The position numbers and the translations under genes are program-made. From contig JAPOXO010000092.1 of assembly GCA_026707045.1 (NCBI GenBank), positions 1 to 43,037 on the forward strand: a DNA stretch of 43,037 nucleotides, in the 5' to 3' direction. Below, piece after piece: positions 30,653-40,213 of the stretch. The stretch comes from Gammaproteobacteria bacterium (GTDB taxonomy: Bacteria > Pseudomonadota > Gammaproteobacteria > Pseudomonadales > Azotimanducaceae). The notes under the pieces were generated by a model that was not told where the DNA came from, made no database searches, and saw nothing but the letters and a program-made list of their open reading frames with translations. Position 1 is the first letter of the stretch. Every line of letters begins with the position of its first letter.

Positions 30653-31728
30653 TGCTGCTCTGGCTCACCCAGTACCTGTCTGAGTATTACTCCGTTTTCA
30701 ACGTCTTTGAGTACATCACGTTTCGCACGATCGTCAGCGCTATTACCGCTCTGGTCATTGCACTGATAGTGGGGCCGGTGGTCATTCGTCGGTTCGCTCA
30801 AAGCAACATCGGCGAAACAATTCGAGACGACGGACCATCCTCCCACGAATCGAAACGGGGTACCCCGACGATGGGAGGCATGCTCATTGTCGTTTCGATA
30901 GTGATCTCAACCTTGCTCTGGGGCGATTTAACCAGCAAGCAAGTTTGGATAGTCGTTGGGGTGATTCTTGGATTTGGTCTCATCGGTTTTGCCGATGACT
31001 ACAAGAAACTTCGCCATGGAAAGGGAACGTCCATCAAATGGAAGTACTTCTCCCAATCCGCAGTTGGACTAACCGCAGCGATCGTCATGTTTACCACAGC
31101 GACGACACCGGCTGAAACGGAACTAATCATCCCATTGTTCAAGCAAGTTGCGATTCCCTTGGGGTTTGGGTTCATTTTTCTCACCTACCTCATGATCGTT
31201 GGCATGAGCAATTCGGTGAATTTCACGGACGGTCTCGATGGACTGGCGATCATGCCCACCGTCATGGTGGGAGCTGCTTTGGGGCTGATTGCCTATCTGG
31301 TGGGACATATCGAATTCGCCGATTACTTGCAGATTCCCTACATTCCGGGCATGGGAGAAGTTGCGATCATCTGTGGTTGCATTGTCGGTGCTGGCTTGGG
31401 TTTCCTTTGGTACAACACCTATCCAGCCCAGATGTTCATGGGGGACGTGGGCGCATTGTCCCTTGGAGCCGCGCTAGGAACGATTGGCGTTCTGGTTCGA
31501 CACGAGATTGTGCTTTTGATCATGGGCGGAATTTTTGTGTTGGAGACCGCGTCGGTGATCGTGCAGGTCCTGAGCTACAAACTCACTGGGCGCCGAGTGT
31601 TTCAAATGGCGCCCCTTCACCACCACTTTGAACTCAAAGAGTGGCCCGAACCTCGAATTGTCGTGCGATTCTGGATTATTGCCTTCATGCTGGTTCTGGT
31701 CGGACTGTCGATGTTGAAACTGCGATGA
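30652..31728 (+). CDS. mraY: Phospho-N-acetylmuramoyl-pentapeptide-transferase
   Basis: 358 aa integral membrane enzyme with about ten helices. Diagnostic motifs are the cytoplasmic [43 protein letters not shown] and [10 protein letters not shown]; the Asp pairs bind Mg2+ and catalyse transfer of the MurNAc-pentapeptide to undecaprenyl phosphate, giving lipid I. The glycosyltransferase that would turn lipid I into lipid II (MurG) is not in this cluster. The end overlaps murD by 4 nt. Confidence 0.97.
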   Translation: MLLWLTQYLSEYYSVFNVFEYITFRTIVSAITALVIALIVGPVVIRRFAQSNIGETIRDDGPSSHESKRGTPTMGGMLIVVSIVISTLLWGDLTSKQVWIVVGVILGFGLIGFADDYKKLRHGKGTSIKWKYFSQSAVGLTAAIVMFTTATTPAETELIIPLFKQVAIPLGFGFIFLTYLMIVGMSNSVNFTDGLDGLAIMPTVMVGAALGLIAYLVGHIEFADYLQIPYIPGMGEVAIICGCIVGAGLGFLWYNTYPAQMFMGDVGALSLGAALGTIGVLVRHEIVLLIMGGIFVLETASVIVQVLSYKLTGRRVFQMAPLHHHFELKEWPEPRIVVRFWIIAFMLVLVGLSMLKLR

Positions 31729-33032
31729 ACATATCCCCAACAATGGTTGTTGGTCTCGGTGATACCGGGGTTTCCGTAATCAGGCACCTGAGATTGAAGG
31801 ATCGTGCGGTGGCTGTTTGCGACTCTCGTCTGGGCAAACGCACCAGGGAGATTCCGCACTTATTGAAGGTTCGGAGAGACTACCCCGATGTCTCTGTGAT
31901 TCCGCCCCGCCAATTTGCGCGAGCGGTTGCAAGGTCCAAGAGAGTCGTTGCAAGTCCGGGAATAGCTATCGACGACACGTTGCTCAAGTTTGCAACCATC
32001 GAACGAGTTCCTATCGTTGGTGACATCGACCTTTTCATGGAAGAAGTCGATGTACCGGTCGTCGGAATTACGGGAACAAACGGAAAGAGCACCACCGCAA
32101 TGCTGGTTGGCGCGATGTTGCAAGACCGTGAGTTCAAAGTTTGCGGAAACATTGGTCTACCGGTACTTGACGCACTGGATTCAGGAGCGAAAGGATTCGT
32201 TGTCGAGCTATCGAGTTTTCAGCTTGAACGACTTCAAAATGCAAGATTTGACGTTGCGGCGATCACCAACATTGCAGAGGATCATCTTGATCGACACAAA
32301 TCGTTAGATGAGTACGTCTCCAGCAAACGTCGGGTGTACGACAACTGCAAATTCGCCGTTTTCAATGGTTTGGACAACAACACAAGACCCGAGAGCGCTA
32401 CAGCTTCCATAGCAATCAACGGAAGTTCAGACTGGTGCGTAGAGCCCGACGGCGTTGTTGTTAACGGCTCGCATATTTCGGCGGAACAAATTGCGCTACA
32501 AGGACGCCACAACTACTTCAACTTAGTGATGGCAGCCGCAATCGCATCACGATTCGGAGCAACCGATGAAGTGATTCGTGAAGTAGCTTCCACGTTCACT
32601 GGATTGCAACATCGGACTCAGTTTGTTGCTCAGGTAAATGGAGCAGATTATTTCAACGACTCCAAGGCTACCAACGTTGCTGCTTCGATTGCATCCATCT
32701 CCAGCATGTCTGCTGACTCCAGCAAACTGATTCTTATTGCAGGAGGCGATGGCAAGAGTGTGGATTTTCAGCAATTGGGTGCGACTATCGACAAATGTGT
32801 CTCGCATCTCGTGCTCATTGGCCAGGATGCTGAAGCCATTGCAAATTGCACAAAGCTCGTGAGCTGCTCGTTTGCATCGAGTATGGACGAAGCGGTGCGC
32901 ATCGCTCAAGATCATGCAAGTGCGGGAGATCGAGTATTGCTGTCTCCTGCTTGCGCTAGTTTCGATATGTTTCGAAATTTTGAGCACAGAGGAGATGCAT
33001 TTGCCAAGGCAGTGGTGGAGCTTCAGTCGTGA
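31725..33032 (+). CDS. murD: UDP-MurNAc-L-alanine:D-glutamate ligase
   Basis: 435 aa from the ATG at 31725, which overlaps the mraY stop (ATGA) and gives the expected N-terminal Rossmann strand ([17 protein letters not shown]). A longer frame opens at 31641 inside mraY and is not used. ATP-binding [11 protein letters not shown], then [21 protein letters not shown], and the C-terminal domain with [11 protein letters not shown] and [12 protein letters not shown] are typical. It adds D-glutamate in the cytoplasm. The next gene starts in its stop (GTGA). Confidence 0.96.
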   Translation: MNISPTMVVGLGDTGVSVIRHLRLKDRAVAVCDSRLGKRTREIPHLLKVRRDYPDVSVIPPRQFARAVARSKRVVASPGIAIDDTLLKFATIERVPIVGDIDLFMEEVDVPVVGITGTNGKSTTAMLVGAMLQDREFKVCGNIGLPVLDALDSGAKGFVVELSSFQLERLQNARFDVAAITNIAEDHLDRHKSLDEYVSSKRRVYDNCKFAVFNGLDNNTRPESATASIAINGSSDWCVEPDGVVVNGSHISAEQIALQGRHNYFNLVMAAAIASRFGATDEVIREVASTFTGLQHRTQFVAQVNGADYFNDSKATNVAASIASISSMSADSSKLILIAGGDGKSVDFQQLGATIDKCVSHLVLIGQDAEAIANCTKLVSCSFASSMDEAVRIAQDHASAGDRVLLSPACASFDMFRNFEHRGDAFAKAVVELQS

Positions 33033-34129
33033 TCGCTCGCATCGACACAACGTCGGCATGCGTTTGGATGCTGTTGATGGCCTTGGGACTCATTGCGGTA
33101 TCCAGCGCGACATTGCATTTGGCCAACACCCAACTCAATCCCTACGTGCTCAAGCACGTCTTTTTCATGATTGTGGCGGTGGCGGTCTTCATTGCAATGC
33201 TTCAGATACCGCTGTCTGTCGTGAATCGGTTTCACAAGATCTTTTTTCTACTGATCTTGTTGTTGTCCATTCTGGTCCTCATACCCTGGATCGGACTTGA
33301 AGCGGGCGGAGGAAGACGATGGATTGATCTGAAGTTCGCCACATTGCAAGTGTCAGAATTTGCACGACTGCTGATTCCGCTGTTCGTGGCGGGACACATT
33401 GCTGCCAACAAAGATGCTTTGACTACTCGCACCGGAGCGGTGATCAAGCTCGTCTTTCTCGTTGGGATCGTGCTCGGACTGATCTTCTTGCAGCCTGATT
33501 TTGGCTCCGTCGTACTAATCGGACTGGTCACGATCGGAATGCTTTTTCTTGCGGGTGCCCGAATGAGGGACTTGATCCTGATCGGAATTCTTGCTTTGCC
33601 AGCTTTTGGTTATTTCCTCTATGAACGTCGTAATCGTCTTGCTGCGTATTTGGATACCTGGTCACATGCATCCGATGAGGGATATCAGCTATCTCAGTCT
33701 CTCATTGCCTTCGGACGAGGCGAATTCACAGGTCAGGGACTTGGTGATGGAGTTCAAAAGGTTCTCTACCTGCCTACGCCTCACAACGACTTCATTTTTG
33801 CCGTGATCGTCGAAGAAGTTGGATTTGTGGGAGGGGCATTCATCCTGGCAGTCCTTCTCGGATTGGTATTTCGATGCATTTGGATCGGAAAGAAAGCTTT
33901 GGAATCCGAGCATCACTTTGCCGGATATGTGTGCTACGGAGCAGGACTGATGCTCGGGCTGCAGTCCTTCATTCACATCGGCGTGGCGATGGGGGCATTG
34001 CCCACCAAAGGCTTGACTCTGCCGTTTCTGAGTTACGGCGGAAACAGTCTCATCGTTTCGAGTGCTCTGGTCGCATTGGTCTGTCGTGCTCACCTGGAAA
34101 TTACAAAACCCAAGGTGCCCAATGTCTGA
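33029..34129 (+). CDS. ftsW: Septal peptidoglycan glycosyltransferase FtsW (SEDS family)
   Basis: 366 aa, about ten membrane helices, GTG start. Conserved SEDS features are GGGRRWIDL, VSEFARLL (the usual QPSEFxK segment), FLQPDFGS, the catalytic-loop PTPHNDFIFAVIVEEVGF and LPFLSYGGNSLI near the end. FtsW polymerises lipid II at the septum together with FtsI. The family usually has K where this protein has R in the SEF-A-R segment. In Pseudomonas murG comes next; here murC begins 8 nt before the ftsW stop. Confidence 0.95.
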   Translation: MIARIDTTSACVWMLLMALGLIAVSSATLHLANTQLNPYVLKHVFFMIVAVAVFIAMLQIPLSVVNRFHKIFFLLILLLSILVLIPWIGLEAGGGRRWIDLKFATLQVSEFARLLIPLFVAGHIAANKDALTTRTGAVIKLVFLVGIVLGLIFLQPDFGSVVLIGLVTIGMLFLAGARMRDLILIGILALPAFGYFLYERRNRLAAYLDTWSHASDEGYQLSQSLIAFGRGEFTGQGLGDGVQKVLYLPTPHNDFIFAVIVEEVGFVGGAFILAVLLGLVFRCIWIGKKALESEHHFAGYVCYGAGLMLGLQSFIHIGVAMGALPTKGLTLPFLSYGGNSLIVSSALVALVCRAHLEITKPKVPNV

Positions 34130-35567
34130 CTCATTCGTTGTAGGAACTGCCGACTTTGTGCCGCAAATGCCTCCCATGCGCAGGGTCAAGTTTGTACACC
34201 TCATCGGAATTGGCGGGGCTGGTATGTGCGGCATCGCCGAGGTTCTGAAACATCAGGGCTTCATAGTCAGTGGTTCCGACTTGGTTTCGTCGAGTGTTAC
34301 GGATCGCCTCAAGCGACTGGGGATTAACGTTCAGATCGGTCACAGAGCAAGCCAGGTTTGCGATGCGGATGTTGTTGTTGTTTCGACCGCGATCAGCGAA
34401 GACAACGTGGAGGTAGTCGAGGCTCATCGACAACGTATTCCTGTTGTATCCAGAGCAGAAATGTTGGGTGAACTCATGCGCAATCGGTACGGCATTGCCG
34501 TAGCCGGCTCCCACGGAAAAACAACGGCGACCAGTCTCATTGCGAGCATTTTTCAGGTCGCGCGACTGGATCCAACCTACGTGATTGGAGGGCTGCTAAA
34601 GAGCGAAAGGAGCAATGCACGTTTGGGGCAAAGTCGCTATTTCGTTGCCGAAGCCGATGAAAGCGACGCTTCGTTCTTGTACCTGAATCCGATGGCCGCG
34701 GTCGTAACCAACATCGATCGGGATCACTTGGGAACCTACTCACACAAATTCGAGAATTTGCTGGATGCTTTCAAGGAGTTTGTTCAGAGATTGCCGATTG
34801 ACGGGCTTGTCGTCGCTTGCATAGATGATCAAGGGATTCGATCAATCATCGACGATCTTGGTCGACCGATCTTGACTTACGGATTAGCCGCCGAGGCCGA
34901 CTACCGCGCAGAGAACATTACACATAAAGGACCTACTTGCAGCTTCCGCGTACAGCGTCCAAATGGACTTGGTTCACTGGACGTTGAAATCCAATTGCCC
35001 GGAGTGGAAAACGTCCGGAATGTCCTTGCCGCTATTGCGATTGCATCGGACGAAGGCATCGCTGACGATCTCATTGTTCGAGGTCTACGAGACTTTGGTG
35101 GCATCGACCGGCGGTTTGAAATCCACGCAGTGGAGATCGATGGTTGTCGCTCAACTCTTATTGACGACTACGGGCACCACCCAACCGAAGTCTTGCATGT
35201 CATCGAGACGGTGAGAGACATCTATCCAAATCGTCGGCTAGTGATGGTTTATCAACCGCATCGCTATACCAGAACCAGAGACCTATTGCACGAGTTTGTG
35301 GAAGTCCTGGTGATGGTCGATTCACTTGTTTTGGTCGACACATACGCAGCCAGCGAAGATCCCATTCCAGGAGCTCATGGCTCGGACTTGGCAAGAGAAG
35401 TTGAATCAACCGGAAAGGTACCCATAGCGTTTGCGAGTACAGCTGCAGATGCGACAAAGATTGTTAGGGGCCTGATTGAGCAGGACGATGTCTTGGCGAT
35501 TCAAGGTGCTGGAAATATCGATTTGGTTTCAGAAGAGTTCAAGGAGACGACGGCATGTCTGCAATAG
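34122..35567 (+). CDS. murC: UDP-N-acetylmuramate:L-alanine ligase
   Basis: 481 aa from the ATG at 34122, 8 nt inside ftsW; a longer frame from 34062 lies inside ftsW and is unlikely. VKFVHLIGIGGAGMCGIAEVL is the N-terminal UDP-binding loop, GSHGKTTATSL the ATP loop, followed by EADESDASFL, TNIDRDHLGTY and the C-terminal DDYGHHPTEV and YQPHRYTRTRDL. It adds the first amino acid of the precursor stem. The usual next genes murB and ddl are absent, and ftsQ begins 13 nt before its stop. Confidence 0.96.
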   Translation: MSDSFVVGTADFVPQMPPMRRVKFVHLIGIGGAGMCGIAEVLKHQGFIVSGSDLVSSSVTDRLKRLGINVQIGHRASQVCDADVVVVSTAISEDNVEVVEAHRQRIPVVSRAEMLGELMRNRYGIAVAGSHGKTTATSLIASIFQVARLDPTYVIGGLLKSERSNARLGQSRYFVAEADESDASFLYLNPMAAVVTNIDRDHLGTYSHKFENLLDAFKEFVQRLPIDGLVVACIDDQGIRSIIDDLGRPILTYGLAAEADYRAENITHKGPTCSFRVQRPNGLGSLDVEIQLPGVENVRNVLAAIAIASDEGIADDLIVRGLRDFGGIDRRFEIHAVEIDGCRSTLIDDYGHHPTEVLHVIETVRDIYPNRRLVMVYQPHRYTRTRDLLHEFVEVLVMVDSLVLVDTYAASEDPIPGAHGSDLAREVESTGKVPIAFASTAADATKIVRGLIEQDDVLAIQGAGNIDLVSEEFKETTACLQ

Positions 35568-36271
35568 GTCGATTCTTGGCAGGATTGCTGATCGGTATTG
35601 CACTACCTCTAAGTGTCGCTCTGCTGTGGACAAAAGTGAGCGGAATCGATCCGATAGTTGTTGTGCACGGGGACATGACTCAAGAGCAGGAAGCGATCAT
35701 CAGTTCGAGAGTTGAAGACTTGATCGACGAATTGGGGGTTGGGCTATCTCCCAACCATGTCGAAAGCGAAGTGGGAAGAATTAGTTGGGTTGAGGAAGCA
35801 GATGTCTGGCGCACCTTGACCAACAGATTGCACATCGAGATTTCGAGCAAAACGGTTGAAATTGCAACCAAAAACTCGAAAGAATCTCAAATGGATCCTG
35901 CAATCGCTCATGAAAAGGCGGATATCAACACCGACTTGGAATTGGATGCATCGACGATAGTGCGCATTGGAGACAGAGTGCGTGAACAAGGCGATGTGTT
36001 AGAAAATGCAATTCGTACGAGCGAAGGATTGAAAATCGTATTAGAATCTGGTACAAGCGTCTTGTTAGGCAACCGTGATCTGCACGAACGACTGGATCGC
36101 TTCCTGGCTGTGTACCGTGAATTGGAAGCGGAAACGGATTTGTCTCGTGTGGTCGCAGACGCTCGATACGACCAAGGAGTTGCTGTGGTCGTGATGGGCG
36201 AGGGGGACGACTCTACATTTGACAATGATGGCGAAATCGCATCCGGTCCGTTAGTTATTACTCATGAGTGA
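35555..36271 (+). CDS. ftsQ: Cell division protein FtsQ
   Basis: 238 aa. One N-terminal membrane helix (FLAGLLIGIALPLSVALLW), a POTRA-like region near residues 35-100 with ISWVEEADVWRTLTNRLHIEI (compare the PWV-x-x-x-x-V-x-R-x-W-P motif of the family), and a beta domain ending RVVADARYDQGVAVVVMG. It scaffolds the FtsQLB complex. The protein is divergent: the usual POTRA arginines are only partly kept and the cytoplasmic tail is very short. The call leans on position between murC and ftsA. It shares a GTGA overlap with ftsA. Confidence 0.88.
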   Translation: MSAIGRFLAGLLIGIALPLSVALLWTKVSGIDPIVVVHGDMTQEQEAIISSRVEDLIDELGVGLSPNHVESEVGRISWVEEADVWRTLTNRLHIEISSKTVEIATKNSKESQMDPAIAHEKADINTDLELDASTIVRIGDRVREQGDVLENAIRTSEGLKIVLESGTSVLLGNRDLHERLDRFLAVYRELEAETDLSRVVADARYDQGVAVVVMGEGDDSTFDNDGEIASGPLVITHE

Positions 36272-37521
36272 CAAAAGTGGCCAATAACGGAACAGTATTA
36301 GTCGGATTGGACGTTGGCACGACCAAGGTTGCCGTGTGCATTGGTGAATCCAATGGTGATGGTGCGGTTGAAGTAACCGGAATCGGCACTCATACGTCGA
36401 CAGGGGTCCGACAGGGAATGATCGTCAATATCGATGCAACCGTCGAGGCGATCAAGTCGGCCTTGAGCCAGGCTCAGACCATGGCCGGAAAGAGCGTTTC
36501 ATCGGCCTATGTGTCAATTGGGGGCGAACACGTAAAAGGTGTGAATTCTCAAGGAAATGTGGCGATTCGAACCGGGGAGGTGGGAACGGAAGAGCTCGAT
36601 TTGGCTCTTGAATCTGCCCGGGCCGTGCCCTTGAGCAATGACGAGAAGGTCATGGATGTAATTCCCCAGGAATATGTGATCGATAGGCAAGACGGCATTC
36701 GCGAGCCCAAAGGGATGTCCGGCACTCGAATGGACGCAAACGTCCATGTTGTCACCTGTGCCAAGAACGCGGTTCGCAACATCACAAAATGCGTAAGTCT
36801 GTGCGGGATAGGCATCGACGGCATAGTGGTAGAGCCCATTGCGTCCGCGTCTTCTGTACTTGCAGACGACGAACGAGAACTCGGAGTTTGTTTGCTGGAT
36901 ATTGGAGGAGGCACAACCGACGTTGCTGTGTATACGGACGGTGCAATTCGACATACAGAAGTCGTCCCAATGGCAGGCGACTCGGTTACCAAAGACATCG
37001 CAATGACGTTGCGCACACCGGCACAGCATGCCGAGGAATTGAAGATTCGCTATGCGTGTGCCTTGCAGGATTTGACGCACGAAAAAGAATCAATAAGAGT
37101 GCCGGGCGTTGCAGACCGACCCGACTCGAAACTCTCCCGTCAAACTCTGGCGGCAGTAGTGGAATCTCGCTACCGAGAGCTAATCGGTATCGTCCGCGAA
37201 GCTCTCGACAAATCGGGCATTCCCTCGACAAAACTTGGTTCTGGCGTCGTACTCACGGGAGGCGCAGCAAACATGGAAGGAGTAACCGAACTCGCAGAGG
37301 AAGTCTTTAATCTGCCAGTATCCCTAGGACGCCCAAGAAACCTACACGGTCTTGAAGGCATTCTTCAGAATCCGGCCTATGCGACTTGTAGTGGGTTGTT
37401 GTCCTACGCAAGCAGGCAGAAGCAAGAAGGTCGATCCCATAACCATCAAAAACGTAGCGCGATGCAGAAAACCATGCACACACTTGGTTCATGGATGCGC
37501 AAGACGTACGACAGTATTTGA
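36268..37521 (+). CDS. ftsA: Cell division protein FtsA (actin-like)
   Basis: 417 aa, GTG start. Actin-fold nucleotide motifs include VGLDVGTTKVAVCIGE near the start, CLLDIGGGTTDVAVYTDG in the middle and GVVLTGGAANMEGV toward the end, with the FtsA-specific 1C domain between (SSAYVSIGGEHVKGVNSQG). The C-terminus MQKTMHTLGSWMRKTYDSI is an amphipathic membrane-targeting helix. FtsA anchors FtsZ filaments to the inner membrane. ftsZ follows after 13 nt. Confidence 0.96.
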   Translation: MTKVANNGTVLVGLDVGTTKVAVCIGESNGDGAVEVTGIGTHTSTGVRQGMIVNIDATVEAIKSALSQAQTMAGKSVSSAYVSIGGEHVKGVNSQGNVAIRTGEVGTEELDLALESARAVPLSNDEKVMDVIPQEYVIDRQDGIREPKGMSGTRMDANVHVVTCAKNAVRNITKCVSLCGIGIDGIVVEPIASASSVLADDERELGVCLLDIGGGTTDVAVYTDGAIRHTEVVPMAGDSVTKDIAMTLRTPAQHAEELKIRYACALQDLTHEKESIRVPGVADRPDSKLSRQTLAAVVESRYRELIGIVREALDKSGIPSTKLGSGVVLTGGAANMEGVTELAEEVFNLPVSLGRPRNLHGLEGILQNPAYATCSGLLSYASRQKQEGRSHNHQKRSAMQKTMHTLGSWMRKTYDSI

Positions 37522-37534
37522 CAAGGATGTAATC

Positions 37535-38773
37535 ATGGATGGAAGCAAAGAGGATAAACAGTCTTTCACGTACAAGATCGCGCCCGACTCGGATGGTCCG
37601 AGTGCCAACGGGGCCAAGATCAAAGTAATCGGCGTAGGTGGAGGTGGCGGCAACGTCATCGACTACATTGCGCGACAGGGCTTGGACGGAGTCGAGCTCA
37701 TCGCCGCCAACACGGACATTCAGGATCTCAACACAGTTCCGGACACAGTTGAAAAAGTTCAGCTCGGAGCGATGAGGACGCGAGGTCTAGGGGCGGGAAT
37801 GGACCCCGATGTGGGTTGTGCTGCCGCACAGGAGAGTGTGGGTGATCTAGAAGATCGCCTTCGTGGTGCCGATATGGTGTTTCTGATTTCCTGCATGGGT
37901 GGCGGTACCGGGACGGGAGCGTCGCCGGTTATTGCTGAAATTGCCCAGGAGATGGGGAGCTTGACGGTTGGAGTGGTGACTCGTCCGTTCAGTAACGAGC
38001 AAGAAACTCGCACCAACGTAGCACAGGCAGGGATTCGAAAGCTGCACGGTTGTGTCGATGCGCTCATCACAATTCCCAACGACAAACTCACCAATATTCT
38101 CGGAGGAGAAGTGCTCTTCTGGGAAGCTTTCAACCACATCAACGCCTACCTAGCAGAAACGGTACGCGGAATTGCCAACATCGTTAACGAACAAGGCGTC
38201 ATGAACCTCGACTTTGCAGATGTGAAGAGCGTTCTCTCCTCGAACGGCAATGGTGTCACGGTCATTGGCACAGGATCGGCAAACGGACAGAACCGAGCCG
38301 AAGAGGCCACACTGCAAGCACTCAAGAGTCCCCTGCTTGACGACGTCGACCTAAAGGGATCCCGCAATGCCTTGTTCAATGTCAAGACGGGCAAACTGAC
38401 CTTGGACGAATTCAACACGATCTCCAGAGTTTTCAGCGAAATGATGCACGCCAACGGTCGAGTCTTTTCAGGTGTGGTGGTTGAACCCTCGATGGAAGAA
38501 GAGATCGAGGTTACAGTTCTTGTAACCGGAGTCGAAGACACGTTTGGCATTCGAGACGAGTCAATTTCCCAGATGCCACGAAGGCACTTTCAGCAAAACG
38601 AGCAACGCGCGACTGCTGGCGAGAGATTTGTCCATCGTGAAGAAGGCACCCAAGAAGCGGCCGAAAGTGAATCTAAGACAGCCGGAATACGAGAGCGAAG
38701 TCAGGAACGAGGAAGGGGTCGACGAATAAGTGCGAGCGACATTCCAGCATTGTTTCGAGATCAAGCGGACTAG
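37535..38773 (+). CDS. ftsZ: Cell division protein FtsZ (tubulin-like GTPase)
   Basis: 412 aa from the ATG at 37535, preceded by AAGGATG. GTP-binding signature GGGTGTG at residues 122-128, IKVIGVGGGGGN at 29-40, AANTD, and the catalytic T7 loop VMNLDFADVKSVL. The C-terminal peptide DIPALFRDQAD is the site that FtsA and ZipA bind. One variation: the usual GLGAGxNPxxGR reads GLGAGMDPDVGC (residues 85-96), so the Asn and the following Arg are changed. It forms the division ring. A frame open from 37352 lies inside ftsA and is not used. Confidence 0.97.
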   Translation: MDGSKEDKQSFTYKIAPDSDGPSANGAKIKVIGVGGGGGNVIDYIARQGLDGVELIAANTDIQDLNTVPDTVEKVQLGAMRTRGLGAGMDPDVGCAAAQESVGDLEDRLRGADMVFLISCMGGGTGTGASPVIAEIAQEMGSLTVGVVTRPFSNEQETRTNVAQAGIRKLHGCVDALITIPNDKLTNILGGEVLFWEAFNHINAYLAETVRGIANIVNEQGVMNLDFADVKSVLSSNGNGVTVIGTGSANGQNRAEEATLQALKSPLLDDVDLKGSRNALFNVKTGKLTLDEFNTISRVFSEMMHANGRVFSGVVVEPSMEEEIEVTVLVTGVEDTFGIRDESISQMPRRHFQQNEQRATAGERFVHREEGTQEAAESESKTAGIRERSQERGRGRRISASDIPALFRDQAD

Positions 38774-38804
38774 TGGCGCAACGGCACGAACGAGTCTGTA
38801 GACG

Positions 38805-39770
38805 TTGATCAATCAAAAAACATTGCGGAATGAAATCCGCGCAAGCGGGATTGGCTTGCATACTGGATTCAATGCTCAAATCTCGATACAACCTGCACCT
38901 CCGAATACCGGAATATCCTTTGTACGCAAGGATTTAGATTCCGTTCTGGAGATTTCAGCATCGGTGGAGTCCGTCGTGGACACCACACTCTCGACAACCA
39001 TCGGTCACGGGGATGTCGCGATTTCTACGATCGAACATCTAATGGCCGCATTTGCCGGCTTGGGAGTGGACAACGCTCTGGTAGAGGTGAATGGTCCAGA
39101 AATTCCCATCATGGATGGATCCTCGGCTCCATTTGTATTTCTCATTCAATCAGCTGGATTGGTCGAACAATCCAGCGCTAAGAAATTTATCAAGATTAGT
39201 GACGAAGTGGGAGTTCAAAGCGCCGGCAGCGACACTCATGCCGGACTACTGCCCAGCGACGATTTTTCATTGAGATTTCGTATCGAATACGACCATCCAG
39301 CGTTCTACGATCAATCTGATTACGCAGCAATGGATTTCTCTCAAACGGCTTTCATAAAGAACGTAAGTCGAGCTCGAACGTTTGGATTCCTCGCTGACTA
39401 CGAGAGACTGAAATCGATGAATCTGGCTCGAGGAGGAAGTTTCGACAACACGTTGGTCATAGGCGAAAGCTCAGTCATAAACGAGGAAGGGCTTCGGTTA
39501 AAGGACGAGTTTGTAAAGCACAAAATGCTTGATGCAATTGGGGACCTGTTTTTGCTTGGACACAATGTGATTGGGACGTTCGTTGGACACAGATCGGGGC
39601 ATCGCACAAACTATCAGCTAGCCAAATCGCTGATTGACGCTCCCCAGGCGTGGGAGTACGTTACGTTTGAAAACAGGTCTGAGTTGCCGGTTTGTTACAG
39701 AGACTTCTACGACGAAGTTCCAGCTTCAGTGGCGGAGGAGGCACTCGAGCCTGTAGCTGTCGCAGCTTAA
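38805..39770 (+). CDS. lpxC: UDP-3-O-acyl-N-acetylglucosamine deacetylase
   Basis: 321 aa. MINQKTLRNEIRASGIGLHTG aligns with the E. coli start, so the TTG at 38805 is the start codon. Zinc ligands are H78 (STIEHL), H239 and D243 (HKMLDAIGD); E77 and H266 are the expected catalytic acid-base pair. It carries out the committed step of lipid A synthesis. The C-terminus is Ala/Val-rich, which in E. coli is where FtsH degradation signals lie. The gap from ftsZ is only 31 nt and holds no terminator, so cotranscription is possible. Confidence 0.96.
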   Translation: MINQKTLRNEIRASGIGLHTGFNAQISIQPAPPNTGISFVRKDLDSVLEISASVESVVDTTLSTTIGHGDVAISTIEHLMAAFAGLGVDNALVEVNGPEIPIMDGSSAPFVFLIQSAGLVEQSSAKKFIKISDEVGVQSAGSDTHAGLLPSDDFSLRFRIEYDHPAFYDQSDYAAMDFSQTAFIKNVSRARTFGFLADYERLKSMNLARGGSFDNTLVIGESSVINEEGLRLKDEFVKHKMLDAIGDLFLLGHNVIGTFVGHRSGHRTNYQLAKSLIDAPQAWEYVTFENRSELPVCYRDFYDEVPASVAEEALEPVAVAA

Positions 39771-39782
39771 GTGGTCTACGTA

Positions 39783-40115
39783 TTAATGCTTCGGCGTTGA
39801 ACGTCCAGCTGTGGCGTTGGTCTGGACAATCGCCTTCTGAACCTTGGCGAATTGCTCCACGTGATGGAGTCCTTCCACCAAGTTCTTGGATTGAAAGCGC
39901 AGGCGACTTGCCCAGGATGCCGAGTCTGCGAGAATCACCAGGGTAGAGCCTTTAACTGATGCTCCGATGCAATGTGCCGCTTCACGAGGTGGAAGCTGAG
40001 ATCGAACAATTTCAAGGGTGTTTTGTTCGTTCGCAACCCGATCCATGAGGCGCGACAGACGATTTCGTCTATTAGTGCTTGGATAAAGCACGTCTTTTAG
40101 CCGATACATGGACAC
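39783..40115 (-). CDS. dciA: DciA-like DUF721 protein (helicase loader candidate)
   Basis: 110 aa from GTG 40115 (an ATG at 40109 is equally possible). The core LVILADSASWASRLRFQSKNLVEGL is the DUF721/DciA domain, similar to the KH-like fold of DnaA and DnaX N-domains. DciA recruits the replicative helicase DnaB in bacteria that lack DnaC. DUF721 genes often sit beside lpxC or secA in gammaproteobacteria, which supports the call. The 3' end converges on lpxC with 12 bp between them, and the 5' end is divergent from secA across a shared promoter region. Confidence 0.88.
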   Translation of the reverse strand: MSMYRLKDVLYPSTNRRNRLSRLMDRVANEQNTLEIVRSQLPPREAAHCIGASVKGSTLVILADSASWASRLRFQSKNLVEGLHHVEQFAKVQKAIVQTNATAGRSTPKH

Positions 40116-40136
40116 AAGATTTTCCGTCTAATCAAC

Positions 40137-40165
40137 TTGCAATCCGCCTAAACCGTACCTATAAG
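40137..40165 (+). promoter_or_regulatory. Sigma-70 promoter for secA
   Basis: TTGCAA at 40137-40142 and TATAAG at 40160-40165, 17 bp apart, match the consensus at 4/6 and 5/6 positions. The transcript would start near 40172, about 42 nt before the secA ATG. No SecM-like gene precedes secA. Confidence 0.55.
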
Positions 40166-40213
40166 AACATGGACGACAAGTAAAATGGATGGCGCGAATA
40201 GCCCATCGATTAT

